DNA of 64,000 bases from Mesorhizobium sp. 1M-11 (GCF_001303895.1 NZ_LJSD01000040.1:1-64000); one strand, 5' to 3'; shown: positions 12,009 through 22,197, counted from the first letter of the stretch. The notes: generated by a model not told the origin, from the letters alone. A program made the numbers and translations.

Positions 12009-13205
12009 ATGACAAAGCGAACGACGGAAGCGATCGTCATTGGTGGCGGCATCGCCGGCTGCACCTTGGCATACGAGTTGGCCATGCGAGGGATTGGCGT
12101 CACGGTGATCGAGCAGAGCCTCATCGCCGCGGAATCATCCGGGCGAAACACCGGAACGCTTCTCTCGGGACCACAGCGCCCCGTGGTCGAGATGCTCGAT
12201 CAGAGCGTGGAGGTCTATGCGGAACTTGCAGACGGCCCGGTTCCCTTCGAGTTCGGGCGGATCGGTCATCTGCTGATTTCGGAGGACGATGCCAGCCTCG
12301 AAGAAGCGTGTGCCGTGGCCGGGCGTTACCGTGAGGCCGGTGTCGGTATGGAGAAGGTGAGCGGGGCTGAACTGGCGCGCGATCACCCGCGGCTCGGCTT
12401 CAGGGTGGCCGGCGGCTATTTCGTCGAACGGGCGTGGACGTTGGAGCCCATGGGCGCCACGCACGCCTTTGCCCATGCGGCGCGTCTTTCGGGTGCTCGT
12501 TTCAGGACCAGCCTGCGGGTGGCGCAGATCGTCTCGCGCGGCGGCAAGGTGCAAGGGGTTCTGACGGATGACGGTATCTTGGCCGCTGACATGGTGTTCA
12601 TCGCCAACGGTCTTTGGATGTCCGACATGTTGCGTCGGACTGTCGGAGACGGGCCGCTGCCAGGGCTTCCGTTCACGGCAGGGCGCGGATGGCTGATCCA
12701 GCTCGGCAAGCTGGATTTCGAGTTACCCTGGATCGTCGAAGAGTTGACATGGCCCGATCAGGATGAACTGGGTCGCCTGTCGCTGGCAGGATTGGCGGAT
12801 GTGGCAGCTCAAAGCGACGACAGGCCGGGCGTGGAGGCGATTTGCCTCAATCCAATGCGTGGCGGCGACGCCCGTCTTGGCGCGTCTGTCCAGCCGGCTT
12901 TCCGAGACCTGCTGCGCAATACCGATATGCCCAGCCGCATAGCTGCCCGGGCGCTGCGGATGATTCCGGGGCTGGGTTCGCCTGCGGTGAAAAATGTCTA
13001 TCCAGGCAACCGGCCGATGCTGTCGGACGGGCTGCCGGTGGCCGGGCGCACGCCGGTCGAGGGTCTCTATTTGCACGGTGGAATGGGTTCCATCGGCATG
13101 CATGCCGCGCCGGCAACCGCACGCTGGCTGGTGGATGCGGTGCTTTCCAGAGACGGCAATCCACTGCAGACCTGGCTCAAGCCGCAGCGTTTCGCGGGCT
13201 GGTGA
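12009..13205 (+). CDS. FAD-dependent amino acid/amine oxidoreductase (DAO family)
   Basis: The protein is 398 residues. ATG 12009 is used because GGAGGAGAG sits just before it. The N-terminal Rossmann motif IGGGIAGCTLAYELAMRG and the acidic residue at the end of beta 2 (VTVIE) bind FAD. The C-terminal GLYLHGGMGSIGMHAAPATA segment is typical of glycine/D-amino-acid oxidases. The family oxidises amino acids or secondary amines to imino or 2-oxo acids. The following gene converts arylpyruvates to acyl-CoAs, so together they could degrade an aromatic amino acid or its N-methyl or D-form. Regulated by the adjacent GntR protein, as inferred from the operator. Confidence 0.85.
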   Translation: MTKRTTEAIVIGGGIAGCTLAYELAMRGIGVTVIEQSLIAAESSGRNTGTLLSGPQRPVVEMLDQSVEVYAELADGPVPFEFGRIGHLLISEDDASLEEACAVAGRYREAGVGMEKVSGAELARDHPRLGFRVAGGYFVERAWTLEPMGATHAFAHAARLSGARFRTSLRVAQIVSRGGKVQGVLTDDGILAADMVFIANGLWMSDMLRRTVGDGPLPGLPFTAGRGWLIQLGKLDFELPWIVEELTWPDQDELGRLSLAGLADVAAQSDDRPGVEAICLNPMRGGDARLGASVQPAFRDLLRNTDMPSRIAARALRMIPGLGSPAVKNVYPGNRPMLSDGLPVAGRTPVEGLYLHGGMGSIGMHAAPATARWLVDAVLSRDGNPLQTWLKPQRFAGW

Positions 13206-13359
13206 AGTGGTGTCACAGCCGATTGAAGGCATGGTGGATGGACGCCGAAGTTGACGCTGATCCAGCCGAATTGAATTGACGTTACCGGTCGAGGTCGAAA
13301 GACTGCGCCCCGATCCAGTCGCTGTTGCGAATCCGGACGGTTTCGCACGGGAAGGTACC

Positions 13360-16300
13360 ATGACGCTGCACGACGTCTCGCTCGACGACAAATTCGACCT
13401 TTCCAAGGAACGTGTTTTTCTCTCGGGTGCCCAGGCCGTCGTGCGCATGCTCCTGATGCAGCGCGAGCGCGACCGGCTGGCTGGTCTCAACACCGCGGGC
13501 TTTGTCTCCGGCTATCGCGGCTCTCCGCTCGGTGGGCTGGATCTGCAGCTGTGGCGGGCGAAAAATCAGCTTTCGCAAGCCGACATCGTTTTCCAGTCAG
13601 GTCTCAACGAGGAACTGGCGGCCACGGCCTGCTGGGGATCGCAGCAGGCCGAACTGCTCGGTGAAGGCAAGCATGACGGGGTCTTTTCAGTCTGGTACGG
13701 CAAGGGGCCGGGCGTCGATCGTTCCGGTGACGTATTCCGCCACGCCAACCTTGCGGGTTCGTCCAAGCATGGCGGCGTGCTTGCCCTGATGGGCGACGAC
13801 CACAACGCCGAATCGTCGACCAACGCGCATGCCACGGAATTTGCCTTCGTGGACGCCATGATCCCGGTACTCAATCCAGCCGGCGTGCAGGAACTGATCG
13901 ACTACGGCCTGCTCGGCTTTGCCATGTCACGCTTCGCCGGTACCTGGACGGCGATCAAATGCGTGAAGGACAACATCGAATCGACCGCATCGGTCGACGC
14001 ATCACTGGCGCGCCTGAACATCGTCCTGCCTGAGTTCGATATGCCGCCGGGCGGTCTCAACATCCGCAACGAGCTCGATCAGCTCGGTCAGGAAGCGCGG
14101 CTGCATGAGGGCAAGCGGGCGGCCATGGCCGCCTTTATCCGCTTGAACGGATTGAACCGGATCATCTACTCCGGCGGCCGCAAGGCAAAGCTGGGTATCG
14201 TCACCGTCGGCAAGAGCTATCTCGATGTGCGCCAGGCGCTTGAAGATATCGGCATTGACGAGGCGATGGCGAACCGCATCGGCATCCGCCTGTTCAAGGT
14301 GGGTTGTCCGTGGCCAATCGATCTCGAGCACATCGCCGATTTCGCGCGCGGGCTGGAAACGGTCGTGGTGGTCGAGGAAAAGCGCTCGCTGATCGAAGTT
14401 CAGCTGCGCGAGAACCTCTACGGCACCGCCAATCAACCGGTCATCGTCGGCAAGAAGGATGAGCGCGGCGATTGGCTGTTCCCTGCCAAGGGCGCGCTTG
14501 ATCCGAACGAGATCGCCATCGCGCTGGGCGAGCGCATCCTCAAGACCATCGGCCCGTCCGAAGAAATCACCCAGCGTGTCTCGAAGCTGAAGCAGTTCCA
14601 GGCGATGCTGGCCGACACCAAGGATATCGGTTCGCGCACGCCCTTCTTCTGTTCCGGCTGCCCGCACAATTCATCGACCAAGGTTCCGGAGGGCTCTATC
14701 GCAGCAGCGGGAATCGGCTGCCATTTCATGGCCTTGTGGATGGACCGTTCTACCATCGGCTTCACCGCCATGGGCGGCGAGGGTGCGCAATGGATCGGCC
14801 AGGCACCGTTTTCCAAACGCGACCATATCTTCCAGAATCTCGGCGACGGCACCTACAACCATTCGGGGACGCTGGCGCTTCGCTTCGCTCTGTCGGCCGG
14901 CACCAACATCACTTACAAGATCCTCTACAACGATGCGGTGGCGATGACCGGTGGCCAACCACATGAAGGCGGACTGACCGTCGACATGATTGCACGCCAG
15001 GTTCGTGCCGAAGGTGTCGACCGGATCGCCGTCGTCACCGACGAGCCCGACAAATATGCCGGCCGTGCCGAGTTCCCCACCGGTGTGACCATCGATCATC
15101 GGGACGATCTCGATCGCATTCAGCGCGAGTTGCGATCGGTGAAAGGCGTTTCGGTCCTGCTCTATGACCAGACCTGCGCCGCCGAGAAGCGCCGCCGGCG
15201 CAAGCGCGGCACGTTTCCGGACCCAAACAAACGCGTCTTCATCAACGAACTGGTCTGCGAGGGTTGCGGTGATTGCGGCGTGCAGTCCAATTGCGTCTCG
15301 ATCCAGCCGGTCGAGACCGAATTCGGCCGCAAGCGCAAGATCGATCAGTCGTCGTGCAACAAGGATTTTTCCTGCCTGAACGGCTTCTGCCCGTCCTTTG
15401 TCACCGTGCATGGCGCAAGGATCCGGAAGGCCGCTGGCATCGCCGGCAAGGCTGATCCTCTCGAAGGTGTGCCTTTGCCGCGGGCTTTTGCGCTGGGCAA
15501 GGATGGATGGGCGGCCATCATCGATGGCGTCGGGGGTACGGGCGTCGTCACCGTCGGTGCGATCCTCGGCATGGCGGCGCATCTGGAAGGCAAGGGTTGC
15601 GGCATGATCGACATGGCCGGCCTTGCACAGAAGGGCGGCTCGGTGTTCACGCATGTGCGTGTCGCCAGCACACCGGACGATATCCACGCCATCCGCGTAT
15701 CGGCCGGCAAAGCCGATCTTATCCTGGGATGCGATCTGGTTGTTTCCGGCGCCAAGAAGGTGCTGGCGGCGGCACGGGAAGGGCATACGATTTTCGTTGC
15801 CAATACGGCTGAGATCATGCCGGGTGAATTCGCGCGTACGGCGGATTTCTCGCTTCCGACAGAGCGGCTGAAGAAGGCGATCCGCCAGGCCGCAGGTGAG
15901 GACAAGGCGCATTTCTTCGACGCGACCCGGACGGCGACGGCGCTGTTCGGCAATTCGCTTGGCGCCAACATGTTCATGCTGGGTTTCGCCTTTCAGCATG
16001 GCGGCTTGCCATTGTCGGCCGAGGCGGTCGAAAAGGCGATCGATCTGAACGGCGAAGCGGTGGCGATGAATGTGGCTGCCTTCCGCTGGGGCCGGCGCGC
16101 GGCACACGATCCTGATTTCGTGCGCAGTCAGGTCGAGCGGCTGGGCAGGGCGACGCAACCGGTTGCCGAAACTCTGGATGAGATCATCGCTCGGCGCACG
16201 ACATTCCTCACAGCCTACCAGAACGCTGCCTATGGCAAGCGTTATGCCGATCGCGTCGCCGCACTCCGGGCGCATGAAAGCAAGATGGCTCCAGGCTCAA

Positions 16301-16830
16301 CCGTCGTGACGGAAGCGGCAGCGCGCAATCTGTTCAAACTGATGGCGATCAAGGATGAGTACGAGGTCGCGCGGCTCTACACGGATGGTTCCTTCATGCG
16401 TTCGCTGTCCCAGCAGTTCGAGAGTTACGACGGACTGGAATTTCATCTGGCCCCGCCGATCCTGGGTCGTCGCGATGCGGACGGGAGGCCGAGAAAGTCG
16501 AGCTTCGGTCCGTGGATGATGAAGGGTTTTCGCTTCCTGGCAGCGCTAAGAGGTGTGAGAGGGACTGCTTTGGATCTCTTCGGCTACACGATCGAGCGCC
16601 GTCGTGAACGGCGGTTGCTGAAGCAGTTCGAAGATGATCTCGACCTCATCGCCCGTTCACTCACACCCGGCAGGGTCGAGGCCGCGGCGGCACTCGCTTC
16701 GGTGCCGTCGCTGGTGCGCGGTTATGGCCACGTCAGGCATGCCGCGATGGAGAAGGCGGCCGGCGAACGGGCAAGGCTGGTCGAGCGATTGACGGGCGCT
16801 GAAGAAGCCCGGTTGCAAGCGGCCGAATGA
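13360..16830 (+). CDS. Indolepyruvate ferredoxin oxidoreductase, fused alpha-beta form
   Basis: The 1156-residue product has the usual length of the fused family. ATG 13360 gives the conserved opening MTLHDVSLDDKFDLSKERVF; an upstream TTG is unlikely. Domains in order are: pyrimidine domain (VSGYRGSPLGGLD), TPP-binding centre (about 460-600, CSGCPHNSSTKVPEG and GGEGAQWIGQAPF), an iron-sulfur segment (CEGCGDCGVQSNC and CNKDFSC..GFCP), and a C-terminal gamma domain (GVGGTGVVTVG). It oxidatively decarboxylates arylpyruvates to aryl-acetyl-CoA and reduces ferredoxin or another acceptor. It follows an FAD oxidase that could supply the 2-oxo acid. Confidence 0.93.
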   Translation: MTLHDVSLDDKFDLSKERVFLSGAQAVVRMLLMQRERDRLAGLNTAGFVSGYRGSPLGGLDLQLWRAKNQLSQADIVFQSGLNEELAATACWGSQQAELLGEGKHDGVFSVWYGKGPGVDRSGDVFRHANLAGSSKHGGVLALMGDDHNAESSTNAHATEFAFVDAMIPVLNPAGVQELIDYGLLGFAMSRFAGTWTAIKCVKDNIESTASVDASLARLNIVLPEFDMPPGGLNIRNELDQLGQEARLHEGKRAAMAAFIRLNGLNRIIYSGGRKAKLGIVTVGKSYLDVRQALEDIGIDEAMANRIGIRLFKVGCPWPIDLEHIADFARGLETVVVVEEKRSLIEVQLRENLYGTANQPVIVGKKDERGDWLFPAKGALDPNEIAIALGERILKTIGPSEEITQRVSKLKQFQAMLADTKDIGSRTPFFCSGCPHNSSTKVPEGSIAAAGIGCHFMALWMDRSTIGFTAMGGEGAQWIGQAPFSKRDHIFQNLGDGTYNHSGTLALRFALSAGTNITYKILYNDAVAMTGGQPHEGGLTVDMIARQVRAEGVDRIAVVTDEPDKYAGRAEFPTGVTIDHRDDLDRIQRELRSVKGVSVLLYDQTCAAEKRRRRKRGTFPDPNKRVFINELVCEGCGDCGVQSNCVSIQPVETEFGRKRKIDQSSCNKDFSCLNGFCPSFVTVHGARIRKAAGIAGKADPLEGVPLPRAFALGKDGWAAIIDGVGGTGVVTVGAILGMAAHLEGKGCGMIDMAGLAQKGGSVFTHVRVASTPDDIHAIRVSAGKADLILGCDLVVSGAKKVLAAAREGHTIFVANTAEIMPGEFARTADFSLPTERLKKAIRQAAGEDKAHFFDATRTATALFGNSLGANMFMLGFAFQHGGLPLSAEAVEKAIDLNGEAVAMNVAAFRWGRRAAHDPDFVRSQVERLGRATQPVAETLDEIIARRTTFLTAYQNAAYGKRYADRVAALRAHESKMAPGSTVVTEAAARNLFKLMAIKDEYEVARLYTDGSFMRSLSQQFESYDGLEFHLAPPILGRRDADGRPRKSSFGPWMMKGFRFLAALRGVRGTALDLFGYTIERRRERRLLKQFEDDLDLIARSLTPGRVEAAAALASVPSLVRGYGHVRHAAMEKAAGERARLVERLTGAEEARLQAAE

Positions 16831-16975
16831 GATGTCACGATCCGAAAAATGATCCGCTGGATCAGAAGTGGAAGAATGGCGTTTGCATGCCGACGACGAC
16901 ACAGCTAATTTTAGCTATTCTAAGCCTTTCTTAAGGCGGCTGTGGCAAGAGGTTGGCTGGTGCGGCGCCTAGGCC

Positions 16976-19315
16976 ATGAATGTAGATCGACCCGACGACA
17001 TCTCTGAAGACGTCTACGTTGGCTTCGTCCGTTCGCTTTTTCACGACGCCAGCCTGCTGATCGTTGGCGCCTTCACGCAAGGCGCGGTTGCTCTCCTCGT
17101 CTATCTGAAAACCGGCGCGCCGATCTATGTCGCGCTCGCGTTCTTGATGACCGCAGTCAGCCTCGGTCGCTATCTGGCTATTCGCCGGGTTGATCCAGCC
17201 ACGATCGAGACCTACCGCTCCGCGCTCGAATGGGAGCGTTACTATGTGATTGCGGGCACGGCGCATGGGCTCGCCATCGGATTGTTCGCTTTCGTCGCCG
17301 TTCATGTCGTGCCCGATATGTTCGGCGAGATCGCTGCCATCTCGATGGTGCTGGCCACCACCGTCACCATCGCCGGTCGCAATTTCGGTTCGATCAAGAT
17401 GGTGGCTATCCTGACGCTCTCCATCGTTGCGCCGATCGCAATCGGCCTGATCATGAAGGGGGACTTCTACAACGTCGTTCTCGGCCTCTTCATCATTCCG
17501 TTCATGTTCGCCATCAGCAAGCTCGCGCGCGCGATGCGTGCCGTGCTGTTCACCGCGATAACCGAGGAGAAAAAGGCTACCCGCCTCTTTCAACGTTTTG
17601 GCCGTGCGCTCAATACGATGTCGCATGGCTTGGTCATGCTTGACCCCGCCGGCAAGGTGGTGGTCGCCAATGCCGAAGCGGCTCATCTCATGTCGCTCAA
17701 ATCGGCGGATCAACTTCTTGGGCGTTCGATCCACTCTTTGCTGATGCGCGGCGTGGCGGGTGGCCTGCTGGCTGCAAAGGACTGCCGCTATGTCGAGGCC
17801 CAGCTGACCCGCGCCTTGCGCGAAGGGCGTGACAGAAAAGTGCTCGTCTCCCTGACCAACGGGCAACATTACGAATTCTCGGCGCGCGAAGGCTCGCAGG
17901 AACTCGGTGTCATTACCTTCGAGGACGTCACGCAACGCGTCGCGGCCGAAGAGCGCATCCGTTTCATGGCACGTTATGACAGCCTGACCGGGCTGATGAA
18001 CCGGGCGTATTTTCACGAACTGGTTAGCGAGGCGATGTCGGGAGGAGATCGTAGCCGACAGTGCGGACTGGTCGTAATAGATCTCGACGATTTCAAGAGC
18101 ATCAACGATACGCTCGGCCATCCGGTTGGTGATGGTTTGATCTATGCCGCCGCAGAGCGACTATCGGCGTTTTCCGCGCCAGGCGTCATCATCAGCCGCT
18201 TTGGCGGTGACGAATTCATGTTGTATTTCGACCGGGTCGAGGATGAGAGCTGTCTGTCCGACCTGGTCGAACGCATCTTCGCCGGATTGCAAGGCGAAGT
18301 GGACGTGGCTGGGCATGCGCTGCGCGTCCAGGCGAGTGCCGGTGCTGTTCTCTCGCGTGTCGATGGCACCACAGTCGACGAAATGATCGTGAAATCGGAT
18401 CTTGCGCTCTACAAGGCGAAGGAACTCGGCAAAAACGGCTGGCGATTGTTCGAAGCTTCCATGGACGCCGCGTTCCGCAACCGGCAACTGATGAAGGCCG
18501 ATCTGCGCTCAGCCGTCGAGGCCAACGCGCTACGCATCGTCTATCAGCCGATCGTTGCGATGGAGACGATGCGCATCGTCAGTTGCGAGGCGCTCTGCCG
18601 CTGGGATCATCCCGACCTGGGTCCGATTTCGCCGGCCATCTTTATTCCCCTGGCGGAAGAGATGGGCATCATTTCGCAAATCAGCGAGCTTGTGCTGACA
18701 GCCGCCTGCGCCGAATGCGCGAAATGGCCGGAGCAGATTTCGGTTTCGGTCAATCTTTCCGCCAAGGACTTTCGTGACAGCGATGTTGTCGAGCGGGTGC
18801 GGGTTGCAACCGAAGCTGCAAAACTCGCGCCGAATCGCCTCGAAATCGAGGTGACCGAAACCGCGCTTCTCGATGACAAGGCACAGACGCGCGAACTGAT
18901 CCAGGAAATCAAGAAGCTCGGCGTGCGTATTGCTCTCGACGATTTTGGCACCGGCTATTCGAGCTTGAGCTATCTGCACAAACTGCCGCTCGACAAGGTC
19001 AAGATAGACCGATCGTTCCTGATGGATGTGGCGCAGAGCCCACGTTCACTGGAATTGTTGAAGGGCATCGTCAGCCTCTCGCGTTCGCTCGGATTGAGCG
19101 TGACCATCGAGGGTGTCGAAACCTTCGAGCAACTCAAGATCCTGTCGCAGCAGATCGAACCGGATCTCGTGCAGGGCTTTCTGTTTGGCTCCGCATTGAG
19201 CGCCTCGGGCATCGAGACGATGTCGAGCACGATCTGGCCCTTTGTCGAGGTTGTCCCTCCGCCGCGCAAGCGGCCGAATGTGGATGCTGCTCGTTCGAAG
19301 GTGGGCGTAAACTGA
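16976..19315 (+). CDS. Membrane-bound GGDEF-EAL cyclic-di-GMP protein
   Basis: The product is 779 residues. The first 190 residues contain about five to six membrane segments, followed by a PAS-like segment (about 210-325), GGDEF (about 330-500; intact RFGGDEF near 409) and EAL (about 510-760). The EAL catalytic residues all look present: EALCRW, VSVNLSAKD, EVTETALL, ALDDFGTGYSSL, DKVKIDRSF and TIEGVET. Both cyclase and phosphodiesterase activities are therefore possible; which dominates cannot be read from sequence. The upstream gap contains the short palindrome AGCTAA-TT-TTAGCT at 16903-16916 in an AT-rich patch that may be its promoter. Confidence 0.93.
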   Translation: MNVDRPDDISEDVYVGFVRSLFHDASLLIVGAFTQGAVALLVYLKTGAPIYVALAFLMTAVSLGRYLAIRRVDPATIETYRSALEWERYYVIAGTAHGLAIGLFAFVAVHVVPDMFGEIAAISMVLATTVTIAGRNFGSIKMVAILTLSIVAPIAIGLIMKGDFYNVVLGLFIIPFMFAISKLARAMRAVLFTAITEEKKATRLFQRFGRALNTMSHGLVMLDPAGKVVVANAEAAHLMSLKSADQLLGRSIHSLLMRGVAGGLLAAKDCRYVEAQLTRALREGRDRKVLVSLTNGQHYEFSAREGSQELGVITFEDVTQRVAAEERIRFMARYDSLTGLMNRAYFHELVSEAMSGGDRSRQCGLVVIDLDDFKSINDTLGHPVGDGLIYAAAERLSAFSAPGVIISRFGGDEFMLYFDRVEDESCLSDLVERIFAGLQGEVDVAGHALRVQASAGAVLSRVDGTTVDEMIVKSDLALYKAKELGKNGWRLFEASMDAAFRNRQLMKADLRSAVEANALRIVYQPIVAMETMRIVSCEALCRWDHPDLGPISPAIFIPLAEEMGIISQISELVLTAACAECAKWPEQISVSVNLSAKDFRDSDVVERVRVATEAAKLAPNRLEIEVTETALLDDKAQTRELIQEIKKLGVRIALDDFGTGYSSLSYLHKLPLDKVKIDRSFLMDVAQSPRSLELLKGIVSLSRSLGLSVTIEGVETFEQLKILSQQIEPDLVQGFLFGSALSASGIETMSSTIWPFVEVVPPPRKRPNVDAARSKVGVN

Positions 19316-19485
19316 TATTTGGCCGACGTCACAGGCCGCTGAATCCTTGCGTTTCCCGAGCCAGACCAAGGTGCGGCGCGGCGTTAAGGTTAACAAACGG
19401 TAAATGGAATCGCGCGCATTTTGAACTTTACATGTTAGCGCTGTTGCATAGGCTCCCGACCGCGGTGGGTGTACGGGGTAGTGCT

Positions 19486-20259
19486 ATGAGTACGCAGGAC
19501 GAACCGGGCGGCGGCGCCGGTGGGTCAAAGACTGTTGCGTTTAGCGGGACGAGCTTAAGTGAGAAGGTATTCGAGCTTCTCAGCAAGTCCGAGTACCGAC
19601 GCTGCGACAAAGGCGAAGACCTAGAGGATATCTATCGTCTCAGATACAAAGCCTTCCGATCCAGCGATATGGTTTCGGACAACATCAGCCACACGATCAG
19701 CGATGAGCTGGATGAAGTGCCGAACGTCTATCGTTTCGGTGTCTATGTCGAGCAGCGCCTCGTCGGTACGATGCGTATCCATCACGTCACTCTTGAAACA
19801 CCGCTGTCTCCTTCGACCAAGGCGTTTGGAGATATTATCTACCCCATGCTTGAAGCGGGCGACACATTCGTCTGCATGAGTCGTTTCGCCTCGGATCCAG
19901 ACTGGACCCGCGTCTATCCGCAGCTTGCCTATGTGACTTTGCGCCTGGCAGGAATGGCCTGCTTTTATTTCCAGGCCCCCTACGGCCTTTCGACCGTGCG
20001 CGAGGACCACGCGGGCTTCTACAGGCGCGTCTACTATTCCGAACAGATCAGCGAACTGCGCTCCTACCCCGGCATTCAAAGACGTGTGGTGTTGTTTCGT
20101 ACCGACGCTTACGCCAATCGAGATCGCTACTATGCGCGGTTTCCTTTCTTTCGTTCGACAGCGGCAGAACGGCGTATGCTCTTTGCACCACCTGAGCCCG
20201 GCGAACTCGCGCCACTGACGATCCTGCCGACAGCGAAGTACTTCCGCGAAGCCGCCTGA
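19486..20259 (+). CDS. FeeM-like N-acyl amino acid synthase (GNAT/autoinducer-synthase fold)
   Basis: The 257-residue protein starts at ATG 19486; 18 further residues are possible from an upstream ATG. The segment DLEDIYRLRYKAFRSSDM with FGVYVEQRLVGTMRIHHV and FVCMSRFASDPDW matches the FeeM / LuxI-related acyltransferase fold, in which an acyl carrier protein donates a fatty acyl chain to an amino acid or similar amine. Full LuxI residues are not all present, so an acyl-homoserine lactone product is not expected. It stands alone, 170 bases after a cyclic-di-GMP gene, behind an AT-rich stretch rich in GTTAA. The product could be a lipid or a signal. Confidence 0.75.
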   Translation: MSTQDEPGGGAGGSKTVAFSGTSLSEKVFELLSKSEYRRCDKGEDLEDIYRLRYKAFRSSDMVSDNISHTISDELDEVPNVYRFGVYVEQRLVGTMRIHHVTLETPLSPSTKAFGDIIYPMLEAGDTFVCMSRFASDPDWTRVYPQLAYVTLRLAGMACFYFQAPYGLSTVREDHAGFYRRVYYSEQISELRSYPGIQRRVVLFRTDAYANRDRYYARFPFFRSTAAERRMLFAPPEPGELAPLTILPTAKYFREAA

Positions 20260-20335
20260 GATTTATGCGCTGTTTGCCTTACCGCCGACACGAAGGCTCT
20301 TGATCTTGAATGCTGCGATAGATGGGAGGCAGACC

Positions 20336-20485
20336 ATGACCATTTCCGCCATAACTCTGACACCACTGATCTCACTGATTGCAGGCGTGTTGATCCTCAT
20401 CATGCCCAGGCTGTTGAACTACATCATCGCGATCTACCTGATCGTCGCAGGACTGCTCGGGCTCTTTCCGAACCTGGCCGGCTGA
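20336..20485 (+). CDS. Small membrane protein, DUF3096 family
   Basis: The product is 49 residues. ATG 20336 follows GGGAGG at the right distance. It is nearly all hydrophobic: TLTPLISLIAGVLILIMPRL followed by a second span NYIIAIYLIVAGLLGLF. The P-R-L-L-N-Y-I-I-A hinge between two helices is the hallmark of DUF3096. The function is unknown; such proteins are widespread inner-membrane miniproteins. The 150 bases downstream, to the cytochrome-oxidase subunit gene, show no further feature. Confidence 0.8.
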   Translation: MTISAITLTPLISLIAGVLILIMPRLLNYIIAIYLIVAGLLGLFPNLAG

Positions 20486-20638
20486 GCCGCTTCCGGCCTG
20501 TCCATGCAGCGCACGGATCGCCGCTCGCCTTCAACTTTATCTTGACGCTGTTCTCGCTCACCATGCGGCAACAGCGCCATTGCCCTCGGCGACGCTTTTC
20601 GCTATGTGCGCTTAAGACGTTTCCGGAGGGGAATACTG

Positions 20639-20863
20639 ATGGCTGATCACGCGCCGACTGGTCCTGTCGAACTGGGTGCCCAGATGGACTATGCAGAGCA
20701 CGAGCGAACCTACGCAGGCTTCGTCGCGCTCGCCAAATATGGATCGCTCTTCTGCGCCGCCCTGCTCATCGCCATGGCCTTCGGCTTCTTTGCCGGCGGG
20801 TTCTTCTCGGGAACGATCCTGTTCCTGATCATCCTGGCGGTCGGCGGTTTCATTCTCCGATAA
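20639..20863 (+). CDS. aa3-type cytochrome c oxidase subunit IV-like protein
   Basis: The product is 74 residues, starting at ATG 20639 after CGGAGGGG. The N-terminal half is polar with the family pattern MDYAEHERTYAGFVALAKYG. Two hydrophobic segments follow, the first CAALLIAMAFGFFAGGFF. This matches the small bacterial aa3-oxidase subunit IV family, a single-helix accessory of the terminal oxidase. Here it sits directly before the transhydrogenase genes, away from the main oxidase subunits, an arrangement often seen in rhizobia. It may be transcribed with pntAA, 83 bases downstream. Confidence 0.82.
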   Translation: MADHAPTGPVELGAQMDYAEHERTYAGFVALAKYGSLFCAALLIAMAFGFFAGGFFSGTILFLIILAVGGFILR

Positions 20864-20946
20864 GATCTTCCCATTTCGCATGGGACGGCACCGGCCGTTC
20901 GGCCGGTGTTCGCAAAGAACAGAGTTCCAGCCGAAAGGATCATGCG

Positions 20947-22197
20947 GTGGGACAAGTCGTATTCATACCTCGCGAGATTGATGCGAACGAGGGGCGCGTG
21001 GCCGCGTCTCCCGATACGGTGAAACGCATAGCCGGTCTGGGCTTCGAGGTTGTCGTCGAAGCCGGGGCGGGCGTTGCCTCCCGCATTCCCGATGCCGACT
21101 TCGCCAAGGCCGGAGCTGCGATCGGAAAGGCGGCGGACATCTCCAAGGCCGATGTCGTGCTGAAGGTTCGTCGTCCAACCGAAACCGAACTGAAAAACTA
21201 CAAAAAAGGCGCGGCTGTCCTCGCCATCATGGATCCCTACAGCAACGATGCCGGGGTCGCTGCCCTAGGCAAGGCGGGCGTGACGTCCTTTGCGATGGAG
21301 TTCATGCCGCGCATCACGCGTGCGCAGGTGATGGACGTCTTGTCGTCGCAGGCGAACCTCGCCGGCTACCAGGCCGTGATCGATGCTGCGGGCGAATATG
21401 ACCGCGCACTGCCGATGATGATGACCGCCGCCGGCACGGTGCCGGCAGCCAAGGTCTTCATCATGGGCGTGGGTGTTGCCGGCTTGCAGGCCATTGCGAC
21501 GGCACGTCGCCTCGGCGCGGTGGTTACCGCCACCGACGTGCGTCCCGCCGTGAAGGAACAGGTCCAGTCGCTGGGCGCCAAGTTCATCGCCGTCGAGGAC
21601 GACGAGTTCAAGCAGGCCGAGACGGCCGGCGGCTATGCCAAGGAAATGTCCAAGGAATACCAGGCGAAGCAGGCGGCCCTGACCGCCGAGCACATCGCCA
21701 AGCAGGATATCGTCATCACCACGGCTCTGATCCCCGGCCGTCCCGCTCCTCGGCTGGTCTCTGCGGAAATGGTCGCCTCGATGCGTCCAGGTTCGGTCCT
21801 GATCGATCTCGCGGTAGAGCGTGGCGGCAATGTCGCCGGCGCTGAAGCGGGCAAAACCGTTACCACCGAAAACGGCGTCAAGATTGTCGGGCACCTCAAT
21901 GTGCCTGGTCGCGTCGCAGCATCGGCGTCCTTGCTTTATGCCAAGAACCTGTTCGCCTTCCTGGAGACACTCGTCAGCAAGGACACCAAGGCGCTCGCCA
22001 TCAATCGCGAAGACGAACTGGTGAAGGCGACGCTGCTGACGGATGGCGGCAAGGTCGTCCATCCCAACTTTGCCGACAAGCCGGCGACGATGATCGCTTC
22101 GGCTGAACCGGCGGCCAAACCGGCCAAGCCGACGGCTGCCAAGAAACCTGCCGCAGCTAAGAAGCCCACTGCGACCAAGTCGAAGGGGACTGCCTGA
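20947..22197 (+). CDS. pntAA: NAD(P) transhydrogenase subunit alpha, soluble part
   Basis: The protein is 416 residues from GTG 20947, preceded by CGAAAGGA. It is the NAD(H)-binding domain I of proton-translocating transhydrogenase, with alanine-dehydrogenase-like fold signatures [19 protein letters not shown] and [26 protein letters not shown]. The final 35 residues are a low-complexity Lys/Ala/Pro/Thr tail (repeats of AAKKP) of unknown role. The stop codon overlaps the next start (TGATG). The enzyme uses the proton gradient to make NADPH from NADH. Confidence 0.95.
   Translation: MGQVVFIPREIDANEGRVAASPDTVKRIAGLGFEVVVEAGAGVASRIPDADFAKAGAAIGKAADISKADVVLKVRRPTETELKNYKKGAAVLAIMDPYSNDAGVAALGKAGVTSFAMEFMPRITRAQVMDVLSSQANLAGYQAVIDAAGEYDRALPMMMTAAGTVPAAKVFIMGVGVAGLQAIATARRLGAVVTATDVRPAVKEQVQSLGAKFIAVEDDEFKQAETAGGYAKEMSKEYQAKQAALTAEHIAKQDIVITTALIPGRPAPRLVSAEMVASMRPGSVLIDLAVERGGNVAGAEAGKTVTTENGVKIVGHLNVPGRVAASASLLYAKNLFAFLETLVSKDTKALAINREDELVKATLLTDGGKVVHPNFADKPATMIASAEPAAKPAKPTAAKKPAAAKKPTATKSKGTA

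Noticed and set aside
14671..16275. Long open frame on the minus strand opposite the indolepyruvate oxidoreductase
   Set aside because: High GC suppresses stop codons in the opposite strand. The plus-strand protein has full family motifs and the antisense product has none.
19486..20259. LuxI acyl-homoserine lactone synthase
   Set aside because: Length and several segments fit FeeM-type acyl-amino-acid synthases better, and there is no LuxR partner nearby.
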